A stretch of 64,000 bases of DNA from Closterium sp. Naga37s-1 (GCA_947471745.1 CANJKZ010000410.1:846001-910000), one strand, 5' to 3'. Positions 9,569 through 20,177 are shown, counted from the first letter of the stretch. A program made the numbers and translations. The notes: generated from the letters alone by a model not told the origin.

Positions 9569-11109
9569 GCACTCAGCAATCCCATTTTGCTGCGGGGAGG
9601 CCGGAAGCGTGAACGACTAGAGAATGCCCTCCCCATGACAAAAGTCCCGCAAGAGGTCGGAGGAGAACTCACCACCTCTGTCAGAGTGCAGACGCAGGAT
9701 TGGAAGGTCCTCACGCAACCGCTCTCGGACCTGGAGACGGACTGCGCGGATACAAGAGATCAAGACACCAAGGACCTCACCCTTGCTGCGCAAGGGGAAG
9801 ACCGTGGTGTAATGCGTGTAGTCGTCAACAACCAGCAGGAAGTAGCGCTCGCGGTCCTGTCCACTGACGCGGGCTGGGCCCCACACGTCCATGTGGAGAG
9901 TCTGCAGGGGAGCAATCGTCGAGGGAAACGAGGAGGAGTGAGGAGCGGCGCGCTGCCGCCCCTTGACTCAAGGATGTTAGAGACTAAGGACGGAGTCTAT
10001 GAAGATTAGGGGCTGAAATATCTCAAAATCGTCAACTACAATTTTGGACAGAAACGTCGTCGTCACAAGAAACGTCGTCAACGATTAACGCATTGTTAGA
10101 ATTCTCTTAAACTCGAGTATAATGTAGCCCTTGACTGTGGCTATCTTTCTCAATTTGAATGGTATCAAAATCTGGAGTATAACTCGAGTTATGAACTTCG
10201 GCGCACTAGGGGGTATGCTGCCATAGAAAACGTAACTCAATCACAATTATCTCACAAGTTCACACAAGAAAGTTAGAGTAGCAATAGAACCAGGTAGGAG
10301 GGGATGAGGAGGACGAGAGGGAAGGTCCCAAGGGAGTCCCCAACCAAGGAAACCCCATTCCACACAATTCCCCTCTCTATAGGCACCCCAACTTTGACAT
10401 TTGTCACTTTCCCAACTCATGCCATCCACCTCACCCAACTTGGCCACACTTGCCAACCTGGTTTGGCTTCTCCCAACACTTTGGCATCATCTACAGTGAT
10501 GGTGACGAATTTCCCAACCCCCAAAAGTCTGTACCCCATATTGAGTCAACACGCAAATTCCTATAGTCGCCGCATCTCAATCAAAACTTCGAACGATCAT
10601 ATCTTTCTCGTTCTTGCTTCGATCGCAGCGATTCTCGGTTCGTCGGAAAGCTCTTGAGCAGAGGCGTCACTTCAGATATCTGCTCAAGCCAAATAACATT
10701 CACACACACTCAGAAAATCCAAACAACACCAAGCACAAATTCTTGCACACGCTCACACCACGCATGCAACACACGAACATATGATGGGAGGCAGACAGAC
10801 GTGAATGCAAATGATAGCATCACATAACAAAGGAAGGCAGGGCGGGGCAGGCGAGGGCGGGAGGGGAGGCAGAGACCTTGGAAGACCAGAAACAAGGAGA
10901 CGGGAGTGCATGCCACGAAGGCGTGGCAGGGAGGGGTGACCAAGGCGGTGGTGCCAGAGGAGAGACTGGTGCTACAGGAGGCGACACGAGCAGGGGGCTG
11001 CTACCGGATCTGACGCGGACACCTGACAAGACGAAGCTACCTGAGGATGCTCAGCAGTCAGTGCATACAGATTCGGCCCAGGCCGACGGGTGAACGTGGC
11101 CAGGTGACG
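9569..11109 (-). mobile_element. A3: integrase-protease fragment of family A, split by solo LTR D1
   Basis: A minus-strand fragment of a family A element. The part 9569-9974 encodes integrase (HMDVWGPARVSG, LVVDDYTHYTTVF, LHSDRGGEFSSDLL). After D1, the part 10830-11109 continues with the GAG-pre-integrase and the protease C-terminal region, with shifted frames. Without D1 and one copy of its 5-bp duplication the two parts join at the Lys/Gly-rich CVEGRQ region. At about 11109 the fragment meets A4 in the opposite orientation. Confidence 0.8.
9975..10829. mobile_element. D1 solo LTR
   Basis: An 855-bp segment with ends TGTTA...TAACA, flanked by the perfect 5-bp duplication AAGGA (9970-9974 and 10830-10834). 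A near-identical 856-bp copy stands at 38682-39537 with a different 5-bp duplication. No coding frame is present. TG...CA ends, length and 5-bp TSD fit a solo LTR left after recombination between the two LTRs of a retrotransposon whose body is not in this window. Confidence 0.85.
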
Positions 11110-13588
11110 GCCCACTGGCTAGAGCTGCTTAGGTCTGGTGTTGATATCTTTGCTCTTGACTATGATGCTATCCTTTCTGCTATGTATGTTTTGTCTGCTA
11201 GTGCTGAGGGTGACTGTTACCGGTGTGTGCCACCTGACCCAAGTATAGCGGCTGCTGCTCTAGATGCTAGTGAGTCTGGTACTCTCCCTGGTACTGCGCC
11301 TGCTGAGGCCTTGCACACCTTCACGCTGGACTCAGGTGCCTCACACTGTTTCTTTTGTGAAAGCACCACTCTCACTCCTCTCCCTGCACCTGTCCCGGTC
11401 CGACTGGCTGACCCCTTCGGGGGCCCGGTCGTTGCCCGTTCCTCCACTGTCCTCCCGTGTCCGGCGGTTCCGTCCGGCTCATTGTCAGGTCTTCACCTCC
11501 CCTCGTTCTCTACGAACTTGGTGAGTACCGCAGCCCTCCAGGATGCAATGGTCACTATCACCACTCCTGGGGGTCAGCGTGTGTCGATCTGCACGTGTAC
11601 ACGGACGGGTCGTCACCTGGCCAATTTCAGTCGTCGGCCAGGGTCGAGTCTGTACACACTAGCTACTGAGCCTCCTCAGGAATCTGCGTCTGCCCAGGTG
11701 TCCGCGTCAGGTTCGGTAGCACCCCCTTGCTCGTGTCGCCTCATGTCTCACTAGACTCTCCTGTGGCACCACCACCTTGGTCACCCCTCCCTGCCACGCC
11801 TTCATGGCATGCACTCCCGCCTCCTTGTCTCTGGTCTTCCCAGGTCTCTGCGTCCCCTCCCGCCCTCACCTGCCCCGCCCTGCCTTCCTTGCAACGAGGG
11901 GCGGCAGTGCGCCGCTCCTCACTCCTCCTCGTTTCCCCTGACGACTTCTCCCCTGCAGACTCTCCACATGGACGTGTGGGGCCCAGCCCGCGTCAGTGGA
12001 CAGGGCCGCGAGCGCTACTTTCAGCTGGTTGTTACACCACGGTCTTCCCCCTTGCGCAGCAAGGGTGAGGTCCCTGATGTCTTGATCCCTTAGATCCGCG
12101 CAGTCCGTCTCCAGCTACTGGAGCGTTTCCACCAGGACCTTCCTGTCCTGCGTCTACACTCTGACAGAGGTGGTGAGTTCTCCTCCGACTTCCTGTGGGA
12201 CTTTTGTCGTGGGGAGGGCATTCTCCACTCGTTCACGCTTCCGGAATCCCCTCAGCAAAATAGGATTGCTGAGCGCCGCATTGGCTTAGTCATGGAGGTC
12301 GCTCGTACCTCCATGATCCATGCGGTTGCTCCCCATTTTCTGTGGCCGTTTGCGGTCCGGTACGCTGCGCATCAGCTCAACCTCTGGACCCGTGTCTCCT
12401 TGCCAGAGACCTCGCCCACACTGCGTTGGACGGGGAAGGTTGGCAATGCGTCGGTGTTCCGGGTCTGTGGTTCTCGTGCCTTTGTCCGCGATACGTCCGC
12501 GGACAAGCTCTCCGCTCATGCTATCCCTTGCGTCTCCCTTGGCTTTCCCCCTGATGCGCCTGGCTAGCAGTTTTACCACCCCACCTCGCGCCGTGTCTTC
12601 CCCTCTCAGGACGTCACGTTTGACGAGTCGGTTCCCTTTTACTGTCTCTTCCCCTACAGCTCTGCCCCTCCCCCGCCCCCCCCTGTTCTTCCTTGCTCCA
12701 GGTCCCCCTCCGTTAGACCCCCTCCCCCCTCAGGGTCCTGCTCCCTCGGGTGTGTCTCAAGTAGACCCTCTCCCTAGTACTGCGCCTGTTGAGGTAGCTG
12801 TCTGCTCAGGTGCTGCTCAAGGTGCTGTGTCTGGGGGTTCTGTGTCTGAGGGTGCGGAGCTGGGGGTTGCGGAGTCTGAGGGTGCTGGGTCTGGGGGTGC
12901 TGAGCCTAGGGGTGAGGAGCCTGGGGGTGCTGAGCCTGCGGGTGTGGAGCCTAGGGGTGCTGAGCTTGAGGGTGTTGAGCCTGGGGGTGCTGAGTCGGAG
13001 GGTGCAGAGTCTTGGGGTGCTGAGCCAAAGGGTGCTGCTTCGTCTGGAGGTCCTGCTAGTGCTTCACCGAGACTATCTCCGCAGCAGCTGCGTGAGTGGC
13101 TTGTTCGGCACGCACGCCTTGGGAGTGGAGCTACAGGAGCTGGAGGCGCTGGAGCCGCTGGAGTTGGATGTACTGGAGTTACTACTGGAGCCGGTGGTAC
13201 TGGAGGTATTGCGGCTATTGGTCCTGGAGGTGCTCGTACCAGGGGTACTGGAGCTGCTGGAGCTGGATGCTCTGGCACTGGTGGCGCTGGAGCTGGAGGA
13301 GCTGGAGCTGGTGGCACTGGCGCTGGAGGCGCTGGAGCGGGAGGCGCTGGAGCTGGAGGAGCTGGAGCTGTTGGCCGTGGAGACACTGTGCGTCCGCGTC
13401 TCGCCTATTTGCACTGCTCGTCGCGTTCCTCGTTCGCGTCCTCCTCCTGTCCCCGGCACGCACGCTATGGCACTTCGTCCTTCCTCTCTTCCACTGCGTG
13501 TTCCTCTGCCTGCTCCTCCTGAGTCCTCTCTTCCTGCCGTCCCAGACCCTGAGTCTGACCGCGCTCGTGCTGCCAGTCCCACTATCTC
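11110..13588 (+). pseudogene. A4: protease, integrase and linker of family A, fused to B2
   Basis: A plus-strand fragment starting in LELLRSGVDIFALDYDAI just before the protease. The protease site is LDSGASHCFF. The frame stops at 11752-11754, where the Gln of SHQTLLWHH is TAG. Integrase follows in pieces with further stops at 12091-12093 and 12565-12567 (both Trp to TAG). The GAG-pre-integrase, the catalytic regions, RYAAHQLNLW and DVTFDESVPFY are recognisable. The linker repeats run from about 12800 to 13400. Its end (VPLPAPPESSLPAVPDPESD, then AASPTIS) reads in frame into B2 Gag at about 13588. Gag and RT of the A element are absent. Confidence 0.85.
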
Positions 13589-14204
13589 TAGGGTGTTTGG
13601 GCTTGACAAGTTCAACGGTGACAACTTTGCTGAATGGTCCTTCAAGATGGAGAACATCTTTGACCACTATGACCTGCTGGAGGTGATGGAAGGAACGGAG
13701 AAGCGCCCCGAGAACGACCCGGAGAAGAGCCCGTGGGTGCGGAAGAGCGCACAAGGCTATCTCCTACTTGGGCAAGCGTTGGGGAGCAGCCAGATCCGTC
13801 ACATCAAGCCATTCCAGTGTGAACCAGAGAAGGGACCAAAGGCATGGGCTGCTCTCACGGGTGTACACGCTCCTGCAACAGCGGCGGTAGCGGAGGTGTT
13901 GGAACGGCAAATGGCGGCACTACGAATTGAAGAAGACGAAGCGGTTGAAGAAGGGGTGCAGAAATTCTTCGACTTGTTGACGCGGCTTGAGGGAGCTGAT
14001 TTGAACTACAGTGAGCTCCAAAAGAAGACCAAGTTGCTGGCCTTACTCCCAGAGTCATGGTCCTCACTCATCATCAACCTCAATCGTGACTTGCCCCGCC
14101 TCTCGCTTGAAGACGTGAAGCGAGCGATCCTTCAAGAGGACTTCCGCCGCCGTGAGTTGGCGAGTGCGGATGGCGCCGGGGCAGCAAGCATTGGTCGAGG
14201 GTAT
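13589..14204 (+). pseudogene. B2 gag, 5' and 3' truncated, in-frame fusion to A4 linker
   Basis: Encodes the B Gag core from RVFGLDKFNGDNFAEWSF to GAGAASIGRGYG (UBN2-type copia Gag). It differs only lightly from B1 residues 44-249. The open frame begins far upstream in A4 and ends at 14238-14240, so an A-linker/B-Gag chimera could in principle be made. The first 40 or so residues of B Gag, the 5' LTR and the PBS are missing. At about 14204 an internal deletion of roughly 1.1 kb relative to B1 (zinc knuckle, protease, start of the pre-integrase) joins Gag to integrase out of frame, with TGG shared at both ends. Confidence 0.85.
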
Positions 14205-17077
14205 GGCCCTGCCCATCTTGCAGCAGCTAGTGAAGAATGAGATGGTTGCTGGCATACGTGTGAAGGGGGAGCCCGATGAGGTACTTGGCTGCCCGACATG
14301 CATGCAAGCCAAGTTCACCCGTTACCCGTTCTCTAGTTCGGAGGCAACGGCTAAGGCACCACTTGATGAGGTGGTGATGGACGTGGTGGGCCCCCTGAAG
14401 CTTGGAGCTGCTGGAGCTGAGTACTTTCTTACCATTGTGGACGTCTACACTCGCATGACTTGGGTGTACGTGCTGTCCAAGAAGAGTGACGTGGCTGAAA
14501 CGGTGAAGACCGATTGGTTGCTGATGGTGGAGCGGCAACAAGACCGGTTAGTGAAGGCAATTCGCACCGATCGAGGGGGAGAGTTCCTGAGCAAAGAGTT
14601 CTCATTGTGGCTGAAGAAGAATGGCATAAGGCACTCCCTTACCATGCCATACTCCCCTGCAATGAACGGCATCGCCGAGCGAGCGAACCGCACAATCACG
14701 GAGACGGCGCGTGGGTTGCTCATTGAAGCCGGGCTACCCGACTATTTCTGGCCTGATGAGGTGCGGAGTGCGTGTGTGGCCAAGAACAGAGCTTTGACTC
14801 ATGTGGGAGCAGACAAATGGGTGCCCTATGTGGAGTGGATTGGAAGGAAGCCAAAGGTGGATATGCTTCGGGTGTTCGGGTGCATGTGCATGGCGCTCGT
14901 GCCTAAGCATCTTCGGCACAACAAGCTCGGTGCCAAGGCGATATGGGCTGTGCACTTGGGCATGGCTCAAAACAGCAAGGGGTGGCTTCTTTGGGACCCA
15001 TTCACTAAGAAATTCTTGGTGAGCAGGGACTGCAAATTCATGGAGAATCTGATGTACAAGGATTGGAAGGCGGTTTGGGGAGGTGAAGAGTTCCGGTTTG
15101 GAGCATGTGGAGCTTCCTTTGGAGCTGAGCAGCAGCAGCACCACCAGGCAATCTTCCCTTGTGAATGGGGGAGAGGAGGCCAAGGATGCGGAGGAAGAAG
15201 AGGAGGAGGTGCAGCAAGTGAGCGAGCGTGCACCGACACTTCCTTCTCGCACTACGAGTGCTCCACGGATCCGAGTCACCCCGCAGCAACGCCAAGGCCT
15301 TCATGTCCCTGCAGCTGAGGAGGAAGGAAGGGGCAAGAGGAGAATCCAAGCCCCTAATAGGCTGACCTATGAGGCACTGGGAAAGCCAGCCAAGTCAGCC
15401 TTGGCCGGAGCGGCACTTATAGTTGGAGATGACGAGGAGAGTGACTACGAGGAGTGTGCCTTCGCGTTCTTCTCTCCGGTGGAGATGCCGGGGGAACCAG
15501 CAACTCTCAAGGAGGCCTTGGAGAGTAATGATGCTGAGGAGTGGAAGAAGGCAATGGAGAGTGAGCTGAAGAGCATTGAGGAGAACTGCACGTGGGAATT
15601 GGTGGAGCTACCGGAGGGGCGTAAGGCGATTACGTCCAAGTGGCTCTTCAAGATCAAGTCCGACGCCGACGGCAAGATCGAGCGCTACAAGTCTAGGCTT
15701 GTGGCGAAGGGGTACCAGCAGAAGGAGAAGGTAGACTATAAGGAGTTGTTTGCTCCTGTGGTGAAGCCGACGACGCTGAGAACCCTACTCGCGGGAGCTG
15801 CCATCAAAGGATGGGTGGTGAAACAAATGGATGTCACAACGGCATTCCTCAACGGCGTCCTTGAGGAAGAGATTTTTATGGCGCAGCCAGAGGGGTTTGA
15901 TGATGGTAGTGGCAGAGTTCTGAGGCTGAAGAAGGCCCTTTATGGACTGAAGCAGGCCCCTAGGCAGTGGTACTTGAAGCTGCGAGGAGTTTTGGAGGAG
16001 ATAGGCTTCACTCCCTCATCCGCCGATCATTCCTTGTTCATACTTGGCGAGGGGGAGCAGAGGAGTTTCATGGTGGTTTATGTGGATGACATCCTCATTT
16101 TCTCACCCTCTTCTGACATTGTGAAGGAGGTGATGCTGAAACTTCAAGACAAGTTCAAGTGCAAGGCCCTTGGTGACGTGAGCTTCTACCTAGGGCTTCA
16201 CATTGAACGCGATGTGGAGAAGCGGTGCATGCGGGTGCATCAACGAAAGTACCTGGAGGCATTGGCTGCCAACTTTGGGGAGAGTGAAGGTCATGTGGCT
16301 ACACCCTTTCCCTCTGGGTTCAAGTGTGTGAAGGGACCAGAGGAGGAGAGCGTTGGTGAAGAGGAGAGGCGCCGTTTTCACTCGTTGGTGGGCAGCCTCA
16401 TGTATGCGGCGGTAAACACCCGACCGGACGTCGCGTTTGCTACCGGTCAGTTGGCTAGGGTTGTTCAATGCCCTAATGAGGAGCAGGTAGCTGCTGGAAT
16501 GAGGGTGGCCAAGTATCTTGGCCAAACACCGACCGTTGGGCTGCAATGCTCGGCGGCGGCGCAAAGGCGCCAAAAGGGCGCGGATGGTGTTGAACCCGGG
16601 CGTTTGTTCCTCACCGCATTCTCGGATGCTTCTTATGCTTCGGAATCAGAGGACATGACAAGTGTTGGAGGGTTAATTTGCTGTGTTGGTGGAGGCCCAA
16701 CTGCTTGGGAGAGCAAGAAGCAGGTGGATCAAGCATTGAGCTCGGTGGAGTCCGAGTACATGGCACTCTTCCGTGCCGTACGGGAGATTGTGTGGCAGCG
16801 GCGTTTGTTGGCTGAATTGGGGGAGGAGCAGCAAGGACCTACCCCACTCTACTGTGACAGCCAGGGTGCCATTGCTCTTGCTAAGAACCCTGTGTTGCAT
16901 GGCCTCACCAAGCACATGAGGGTGAAGTGGCATTGGACGAGGAGCATGGTGGCCGCGGGTGAAGTTGAGTTGCACTATGCGAAGACGACAAGGCGGCCAG
17001 CTGACATGATGACCAAGAGGCTGGTGGAGCAGCAGCATTGGAAGTGTTGCAATCTGGCTGGGATGGCTCTGAACTGA
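14205..17077 (+). pseudogene. B2 integrase, reverse transcriptase and RNase H
   Basis: Integrase begins LPILQQLVKNEMVAG in the frame 14152-15318, with CPTCMQAKF, VMDVVGPLKL, RTDRGGEFLS and MNGIAERANRT; the three acidic residues are present. Near 15070, 25 bp present in B1 are missing and shift the frame. The second frame, 15083-17077, has the linker (EEEEEEVQQVSE), RT (KWLFKIKSDADGKIERYKSR, MDVTTAFLNG, YGLKQAPRQWY, YVDDILIF) and RNase H (FSDASYAS, VESEYMALF, YCDSQGAIAL, TKHMRVKWH), ending at TGA 17075-17077. The RT-RH frame itself is intact, but it has no Gag-protease lead-in. Confidence 0.9.
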
Positions 17078-17116
17078 GAGAGCAAGGTCCTAAGGCCAAC
17101 AATCCGAGGGGGAGTT

Positions 17117-17923
17117 TGTTGGTGCAACCCTGCGGTTTGCATTCGGCTTGTTGTCCGTGTGCGTGCATGCGTGTGTGCATGGAATGGTATGAGGGCATAA
17201 AATAATATACATTTTATGCTTACAATAGTGTGTGAATGATGAGGCATGATTTTGAATGTGTGTGTCGAGTCAATAGCGAGTTATCGCTAGTCGCGTGTCA
17301 CGTCGTCGTTTGCGTGTCGTGTGCGGTTTTCTATTTTTGTCGTGTGTGGAATGTTCGGCGTGTCGCAGGTGTGCGCAGCAGACTTCCAAGAACTCAAGGA
17401 AGAATTTACCTTCAAGAACCAGAGCCTTGGTTTCAGAATCAAGTGATTTCGAAGCTCTCCAAAAGGGTAAACTTTAAGATAGTGAGAATAGTTGCATTAC
17501 TTTGTGTAGTGTAACATTTCTATTGGTGTAGGCCCTTGTGGAGGGTAGTTTCGAGACCCTTCGTGGTTGGGGACAGTGTGGCACTGTTCCACATCACTGT
17601 ACCTCGGCTCTTGGGGTTTGTAGGAGCTGGGAGTCATTCCCGACTCGTAACTCTTCCTAACTCTTCCTATCTTGTGTTCTAAGACTATAGTGGTTGCCAT
17701 AGTACCGTTCGTTCAAACCGAAGCTGTGTCGTCAATTCTTTATGAAATCGTGCACTCTAACTTGATTATTGTAGGCAACGTAAAGACGCTCCAGATCCAA
17801 TTTGAATCAAGTCATTTGCAGCTGTGAGCAGAACGCTATCAACGTTTGAAGCCACTGTGCAGAAATCCGTCTGTGCACTCTATCTTTCGTTTTAGACACA
17901 TTCAAGCCTATTAAAACTATAAC
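17117..17923 (+). repeat. B2 3' LTR
   Basis: Starts TGTTGGTGCAACCC right after the polypurine tract CCGAGGGGGAGTT (about 17104-17116). It matches the two B1 LTRs along its length with scattered differences. Its end is eroded (CTATTAAAACTATAAC at about 17923, where B1 has GACTATAACA). The next bases belong to the LTR of family E. Confidence 0.85.
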
Positions 17924-18004
17924 CTTAATCCCTCTCTCTACATACTCGGACCCGAGGTTAGGGGCTGGTCTTGTACCAAGCACCCAAGGACCCTTGAAGG
18001 TGAC
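17924..18004 (+). mobile_element. E 5' LTR, left part
   Basis: These 81 bp end with GTGAC, the 5-bp duplication flanking A5. The sequence resumes after A5 at 25351. Joining both sides gives one LTR that leads to the family E primer binding site. Its start is cut by the B2 LTR. No coding content. Confidence 0.6.
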
Positions 18005-18136
18005 TGTAAAGAGAATGAACGAGAATGAATGAACTATGAAACAGTTGGGTACAAGTACTAACCCTAATTGGGTTGTACCCCTTATGGGCTACCCCACTAT
18101 AGCCTACACAAATGTAAAAGCTATAATGTTCGGACA
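18005..18136 (-). repeat. A5 3' LTR
   Basis: 132 bp, reading TGTCCGAACATTATAG on the minus strand to TTTACA. It is preceded on the minus strand by the G-rich polypurine tract (CCCCCAT on the plus strand at about 18139-18145). The region 18137-18360 is the 3' UTR of A5 and resembles the reverse complement of 1970-2198. Confidence 0.85.
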
Positions 18137-18984
18137 CACCCCCATAGGCAAAGTGGGGGAGAACAAGTGGTCATAAGACCAGTCAAGAAAGCAAAGCAAG
18201 CTCAGGGTGGATCACAAAGTCACCACACAGTCCGAGCACAAGAAAGGGCCACAAGGCCAGTTCACATGCAGAGTGATATAAAGAGAACAAACAATACAGT
18301 GATCATATCCTAGCAAGTGCAAGCATGCAGGTATAAATATATATCACAGTACAAGCAGAGTCAAGCAGTAAGTATGTGAGGCAAAGTAGGCACAAGGCCT
18401 AACACAGTAGAGATGCGCTGATGATCACCAAGCGGAAGTGCCTTGGTGAATATATCAGCAGTGTTGGCCCTAGTGGCCACGTACGCAAGACGAAGCTGGC
18501 CACGCTGCTGCAACTCTCGAGCAAGGAAGTATCGCAGAGCGATATGCTTCGTTCGGTGCTCCAGTCTGTGCTCCGAACACAAGGCAATCATGGCCTTGTT
18601 GTCTACGTAAAGAAATGGAGGCGAACAAGGCTGCTCTCCCAAGTCAGTCAGCAGGTAGGTGAGCCAGCGTAGCTTCTGTGCAGCCATGGCCCCGGCGTAG
18701 ATCTCAGCCTCACAACTGGAGCTGAGAACCGAAGACGAGCAGGTAGACCGCCAGGAAACAGAGCCAGAGCCAAGGCTGAAGGTGTAACCCCGTGACTACC
18801 GGGAGCCACGTAGCAAGCCAGAAGGCTGAGAGGGTACGCGAGGTCAGGTCGAGTGCATGTCATCAGGTACATGAGGCAACCCACAAGCTCTGGGTACGGA
18901 CCACTCGGCTCTACGGACTCGTCCGAAGGTGGAGCTGAGAGCGAGTGGCTGGTGTCAGAATCCCAACCACTAGACCATTGGGAT

Positions 18985-18988
18985 AAAA
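18985..18988 (-). terminator. TTTT run in TRIM 3' LTR, possible Pol III stop
   Basis: A TTTT on the minus strand in the 3' LTR, a few bases before the LTR copy of the A box. A Pol III transcript starting near the 5' LTR A box would run about 200 nt through the internal region to this site. The same TTTT is kept in the truncated copy at 3507-3510. Confidence 0.4.
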
Positions 18989-19126
18989 GGGCTTGTTTAA
19001 GTAGCGAGTCAGTGCGCCCATAACCCCCTAGGCCAACATGCCTGTAACCCTTCCCTAGGATCAATCGGGGATCACCAGTGGACCTCTGACACCCCCCGCA
19101 CTGGGATGCCCGAAGTGCATACACCG

Positions 19127-19184
19127 GGATTCGAACCCGAGACCTTCGCCCTGATAACATGTCAGAATCCCAACCACTAGACCA
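19127..19184 (-). promoter_or_regulatory. tRNA-type Pol III A and B boxes in the TRIM
   Basis: On the minus strand TGGTCTAGTGG (19174-19184, end of the 5' LTR) matches the A-box consensus TRGYNNANNNG. GGTTCGAATCC (19127-19137, internal region) matches the B box GGTTCGANTCC at every position. Start-to-start spacing is 47 nt, close to that in a tRNA gene. Between them TCTGA and TCAGG can form an anticodon-like stem with a 7-nt loop, but no acceptor stem can be drawn. Whether it is transcribed is not known. Confidence 0.55.
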
Positions 19185-20177
19185 TTGGGATAAAAGGGCT
19201 TGTTTAAGTAGCGGGTCAGTGCGCCCATAACCCCCCAGGCCAACATGCCTGTAACCCTTCCCTAGGATCAATCGGGGATCACCAGTGGACCTTTGACAGC
19301 TGGTAGACAGAGGAGTGGGCTGTGGCGAGGAGAACTGGAAGCTGAAGCACTGAAGGACCTGGTGCACCATGCGTGACTGAGTCAGGGTGATGGTGTGCCG
19401 TGCTCTGTCTCGGGCGATCTGCAAGCCAAGATAGCTGCGCAGTTCACCCAGGTCAGTGCAGGTGTGTCTCTTCTGTAGCTCCGACTTCACAAGGATCAGT
19501 GCCTCAGTGTCAACAGCTGTAAAGACTAGGTCGTCGACGTAGACGAGGACGTAGAACGGCGGCTGCGAGGTGTCGGTGCGTAGAAACAGTGACGGGTCAG
19601 CAGTAGCAGGAGCAAACCCAAGAGCCGCAAGTGTAGTCCTCAGTGTGTCGTGCCACTCGCGAGGCGCCTGGCAGAGACCGTAGACTGGCCGCCGAAGACT
19701 CCACTGAGTACTTGCACGAAAAGACTCAGTGAAACCAGGTGGGCAGCGCAGCCAGATCTCCTCGTGTAGGCTGCCCTGCAGGAAAGCTGTGCTGAAGTCC
19801 AGAGAGTGCAACTCGTAGTCACGCTGCGCAGCTACGTGCAGCAACACCCAAAGAGTAGTCATCTTCGGGGTGGGGGAGAAGGTCTGGAAGTAGTCAACTC
19901 CCTGTCGCTGACTGAAGCCTCGAGCAACGTAACGCGCCTTGAAGGCAGGCGGAGAACCCAATGGCCGCTTCACATTGAAGATCCACATGCCATTGACTAT
20001 GTTCGCCCCAGGTGGGGGAACCTCGTCGACGTAGGTGCCCGTGGACTTCCAAGATGCCATCTCGGCATCCATGGCTGCCTGCCATTGAGAGGAGTAAGGA
20101 CCCGTAATCGCCTCTGCGTAAGAGCGCGGGGTCGGGATGTCTGGAGCATCTGGATCTCCCTCAGGGGCAAGCAGCAT

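Larger units (their letters stand above)
18953..19298 (-). mobile_element. TRIM copy 1: complete 346-bp miniature LTR element
   Basis: Two direct repeats of 139 bp (18953-19091 and 19160-19298, about 3 differences) with ends TGTCA...TGACA flank a 68-bp internal region. The whole is bounded by the perfect 5-bp duplication GCTGG (18948-18952 and 19299-19303). On the minus strand the 5' LTR is followed by TGTTATCAGGGC, a PBS two bases off the initiator tRNA-Met consensus. The internal region ends in GTGCGGGGGG, a polypurine tract, directly before the 3' LTR. There is no coding capacity, so it must use enzymes of an autonomous element; B1 and C have the same type of PBS. With 68 bp inside it is among the very small LTR elements. 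Confidence 0.92.
18361..20177 (-). pseudogene. A5 reverse transcriptase and RNase H, interrupted by TRIM
   Basis: The RT frame 18648-20177 begins MLLAPEGDPDAPDIPTPRSY and includes KARYVARGFSQRQGVDYF, LDFSTAFLQG, YGLCQAPREWHD and YVDDLVF. It then runs straight through the TRIM, which adds 117 codons without a stop, and returns to SLSAPPSDESVEPSGPYPEL. After LACYVAPGSH a deletion removes the AAKRVLRYL to DDQATQRSSQ part of RNase H and shifts the frame. The remaining RNase H (AAQKLRWLTYLL, YVDNKAM, TKHIALRYF, ANTADIFTKAL) is in the frame 18361-18687, with the stop at 18361-18363. Confidence 0.88.

Noticed and set aside
15083..17077. B2 RT-RNase H frame as an independent functional gene
   Set aside because: The frame is clean but starts inside the integrase/RT linker after a 25-bp deletion; sister B1 shows it is only a part of the polyprotein.
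18953..19298. A tRNA gene or a tRNA-derived SINE dimer
   Set aside because: A and B boxes and a T-arm-like stem are present, but no acceptor stem can be paired. The unit has direct 139-bp TG...CA repeats, a PBS, a polypurine tract and a 5-bp TSD, which fit a TRIM. The boxes are kept as a regulatory observation.
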